DNA from: Flavihumibacter fluvii
Lineage (GTDB): Bacteria; Bacteroidota; Bacteroidia; Chitinophagales; Chitinophagaceae
Length of the DNA: 64,000 nt
NCBI RefSeq assembly: GCF_018595675.2
Contig: NZ_CP092333.1
Coordinates: 2,008,001-2,072,000, forward strand
Reading direction: 5' to 3'
This document shows positions 62,664-64,000 of this stretch, one piece after another. Within the stretch, counting starts at the first letter, position 1, and the number at the start of each line of letters is the position of its first letter. A program made the position numbers and the translations under genes. The notes under the pieces are model-generated. The model did no database searches, was not told the DNA's origin, and saw only the letters and a program-made list of their open reading frames with translations.

Positions 62664-63854
62664 TTATTTCAGTTTCGACAGCACATTTTTTATGCGGGCC
62701 ATTCCTTCCTGAATTTTAGGCAGGGTGTTGGTAAAAGCAATCCGGATACATTGGTCTTCACCAAAAGCTTTACCAGTTACTGTGGTAACATGGGCATTCT
62801 CCAGGATATAAAAACACAATTCATCTGAATTATTCACGGTAGTTTTTCCGTCAGATTTTCCAAAATAATATGAAATATTAGGAAATACATAAAAAGCACC
62901 ATCAGGTTCGTTGCAGGTTACACCAGGCAATTCACGCAGCAATTGCATAATCACTTTTTTACGCTGTTCGAATTCTTTCACCATTGCATGACTGGGTGCC
63001 AGGTCGGTCGTGAGGGCAACAATCGCAGCACGTTGTGTAACAGCATTGGCACCGCTGGTTATCTGGCCCTGGATCTTCTCGCATGCTTTCACTACATCAG
63101 GCGCACCTGCAATATAGCCCAGGCGGTATCCTGTCATAGCAAAGCCTTTACTCAATCCATTGATGATGATTACCCGATCCTTGATATCATCGAACTGTGC
63201 AATGCTTTCATGCTTGCCGTTGTAATTAATATATTCATATATCTCATCACTCATGATATACACTTCCGGATGTTTACGGAAAACATCAGCTAGTGCTTCC
63301 AGTTCTGCCTTTGTATACACAGCACCTGTAGGATTACAGGGCGAGGAGAACATGAAGAGTTTTGTTTTAGGCGTGATGGCCGCTTCAACTTCTGCAGCAG
63401 ATACTTTATATCCTGATGTAGCAGATGTACGGATCATTACCGGAACTCCTTCTGACATTTTTACGATCTCTGAATATGAGACCCAGTAAGGTGTTGGAAT
63501 AACCACTTCATCACCTGCATCAACAACCGCCATAATGAGGTTGGCAATACTTTGTTTTGCACCTGTGGAAACCAGTATATTTTCGGGTTTATAATCGAGG
63601 TTATTATCTCTTTTTAATTTTGTACAAATGGCTTCGCGGAGATCCGGATAACCTGCAACCGGTGGGTAGTGGCTCCAGTTTTCGTCCACAGCTTTTTTTG
63701 CAGCTTCCTTAATATGTTGCGGCGTATCAAAATCGGGCTCCCCCAAACTAAGGTCGATGACATCAAATCCTTTAGCTCTTAATTCCCGGCCCATTTTGGC
63801 CATCCTGAGTGTTTCTGGTTCGCTGAACCGTTGCAGTCGCGATGATAAAGACAT
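62664..63854 (-). CDS. Class I pyridoxal-phosphate aminotransferase (aspartate-type)
   Basis: 396 residues, cytosolic. Family motifs: LSLGEPDFDTPQHIKEA (about 36-52), HYPPVAGYPDLREAI, FSSPCNPTGAVY with the substrate-arginine region later, MSDEIYEYI, and the Schiff-base Lys K236 in NGLSKGFAMTGYR. It is close to bacterial aspartate/prephenate aminotransferases of the I-gamma group, with R386-type C-terminal Arg in CIRIAFTNTLP. Amino-acid preference cannot be fixed from sequence. It stands alone before the right edge. Confidence 0.9.
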   Translation of the reverse strand: MSLSSRLQRFSEPETLRMAKMGRELRAKGFDVIDLSLGEPDFDTPQHIKEAAKKAVDENWSHYPPVAGYPDLREAICTKLKRDNNLDYKPENILVSTGAKQSIANLIMAVVDAGDEVVIPTPYWVSYSEIVKMSEGVPVMIRTSATSGYKVSAAEVEAAITPKTKLFMFSSPCNPTGAVYTKAELEALADVFRKHPEVYIMSDEIYEYINYNGKHESIAQFDDIKDRVIIINGLSKGFAMTGYRLGYIAGAPDVVKACEKIQGQITSGANAVTQRAAIVALTTDLAPSHAMVKEFEQRKKVIMQLLRELPGVTCNEPDGAFYVFPNISYYFGKSDGKTTVNNSDELCFYILENAHVTTVTGKAFGEDQCIRIAFTNTLPKIQEGMARIKNVLSKLK

Positions 63855-63946
63855 TTCGTTGCGTAAGTTGTTTGTTTCTAAATTTGATTGCTTGACTATT
63901 TGTAAAATTAACGAAATGGCCTATGTGAACCACCTGAAATTTTAGG

Positions 63947-64000
63947 TTATTGTAATTGGGCCATTTTGCGGGCCACCGGCGCTTTTTCGCCAATCCCGCC
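63947..64000 (-). CDS. 3' end of an unknown gene running off the right edge
   Basis: On the minus strand an open frame of 17 codons (GGIGEKAPVARKMAQLQ) enters from the edge and ends with TAA at 63947-63949. The amino-acid mix is that of a normal cytosolic protein tail. Too short to identify; it could also be chance. Confidence 0.35.
   Translation of the reverse strand, partial: GGIGEKAPVARKMAQLQ

Noticed and set aside
63879-63886. TAAATTTG on the plus strand as a promoter
   Set aside because: It points away from the aminotransferase gene and no plus-strand gene follows before the window edge.
63772-63993. Minus-strand frame of 73 codons at the right edge as a gene
   Set aside because: It overlaps the start of the aminotransferase gene in another frame, has no family-like sequence, and the tail of another frame ends inside it.

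Overview
This 64 kb window comes from a Bacteroidota chromosome, most likely the Chitinophagaceae or a close family (the family assignment is inference). The evidence for the phylum is: three large secreted proteins with C-terminal type IX secretion (T9SS) sorting domains; many lipoproteins; a futalosine-type menaquinone gene (mqnE); a 307-residue long-form NusB next to a DUF1573 gene, yajC and coaE; an HU/CCDC81-type membrane protein; and several promoters with the Bacteroidota -7 box TAnnTTTG, some very close to the start codon. No tRNA, rRNA, CRISPR array, transposase, integrase or prophage gene was seen.

Layout. 1-10.2 kb: end of a YqaE/Pmp3-like membrane protein, msrA, a fatty acid desaturase, an orphan OppA-type lipoprotein, an M1 metallopeptidase, an NlpC/P60 lipoprotein, dnaE and trxA. 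10.3-18.3 kb: a regulatory-like-domain lipoprotein, a CNT nucleoside transporter, a 1231-residue T9SS protein, then mqnE. 18.3-22.8 kb (minus): a TolC/HlyD/ABC export operon whose ATPase has lost three key motifs. 22.9-26.2 kb: L-serine dehydratase, an FKBP lipoprotein, a small membrane protein and the HU/CCDC81-SPOR-like protein.

26.2-48.4 kb (minus strand) is one continuous Wzx/Wzy-type exopolysaccharide or capsule locus of 17 genes. Read in transcription order it holds: Wza-type export lipoprotein, Wzc-type co-polymerase with a damaged kinase site, Wzx flippase, Wzy-like polymerase, two glycosyltransferases, a NodB deacetylase, a FemAB/GNAT-like protein, an MBOAT O-acyltransferase, its SGNH partner, another glycosyltransferase, an AsnB-type amidotransferase, a bi-domain oxidoreductase, an alpha/alpha-toroid protein, a WecG/TagA glycosyltransferase, WecB UDP-GlcNAc 2-epimerase and a WcaJ-type initiating phosphoglycosyltransferase. 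The predicted product is a ManNAc-containing, O-acylated, partly N-deacetylated and perhaps amidated polysaccharide.

48.7-55.1 kb holds two T9SS-exported proteins next to the locus: a polysaccharide-lyase-like domain followed by ten PKD-like repeats, and a sialate-O-acetylesterase-like SGNH protein. They are candidates for cleaving or deacylating the polysaccharide outside the cell. 55.4-57.4 kb is groES-groEL. 57.7-60.1 kb is the nusB-DUF1573-yajC-coaE operon with a textbook promoter. It is followed by a MacB/FtsX-type permease, a class I aminotransferase and the last codons of a gene running off the right edge.

The observations most worth follow-up are the polysaccharide locus with its matched secreted enzymes, the kinase-dead-looking Wzc, the degenerate ABC exporter ATPase, and the coupled toroid/bi-domain oxidoreductase/AsnB module.
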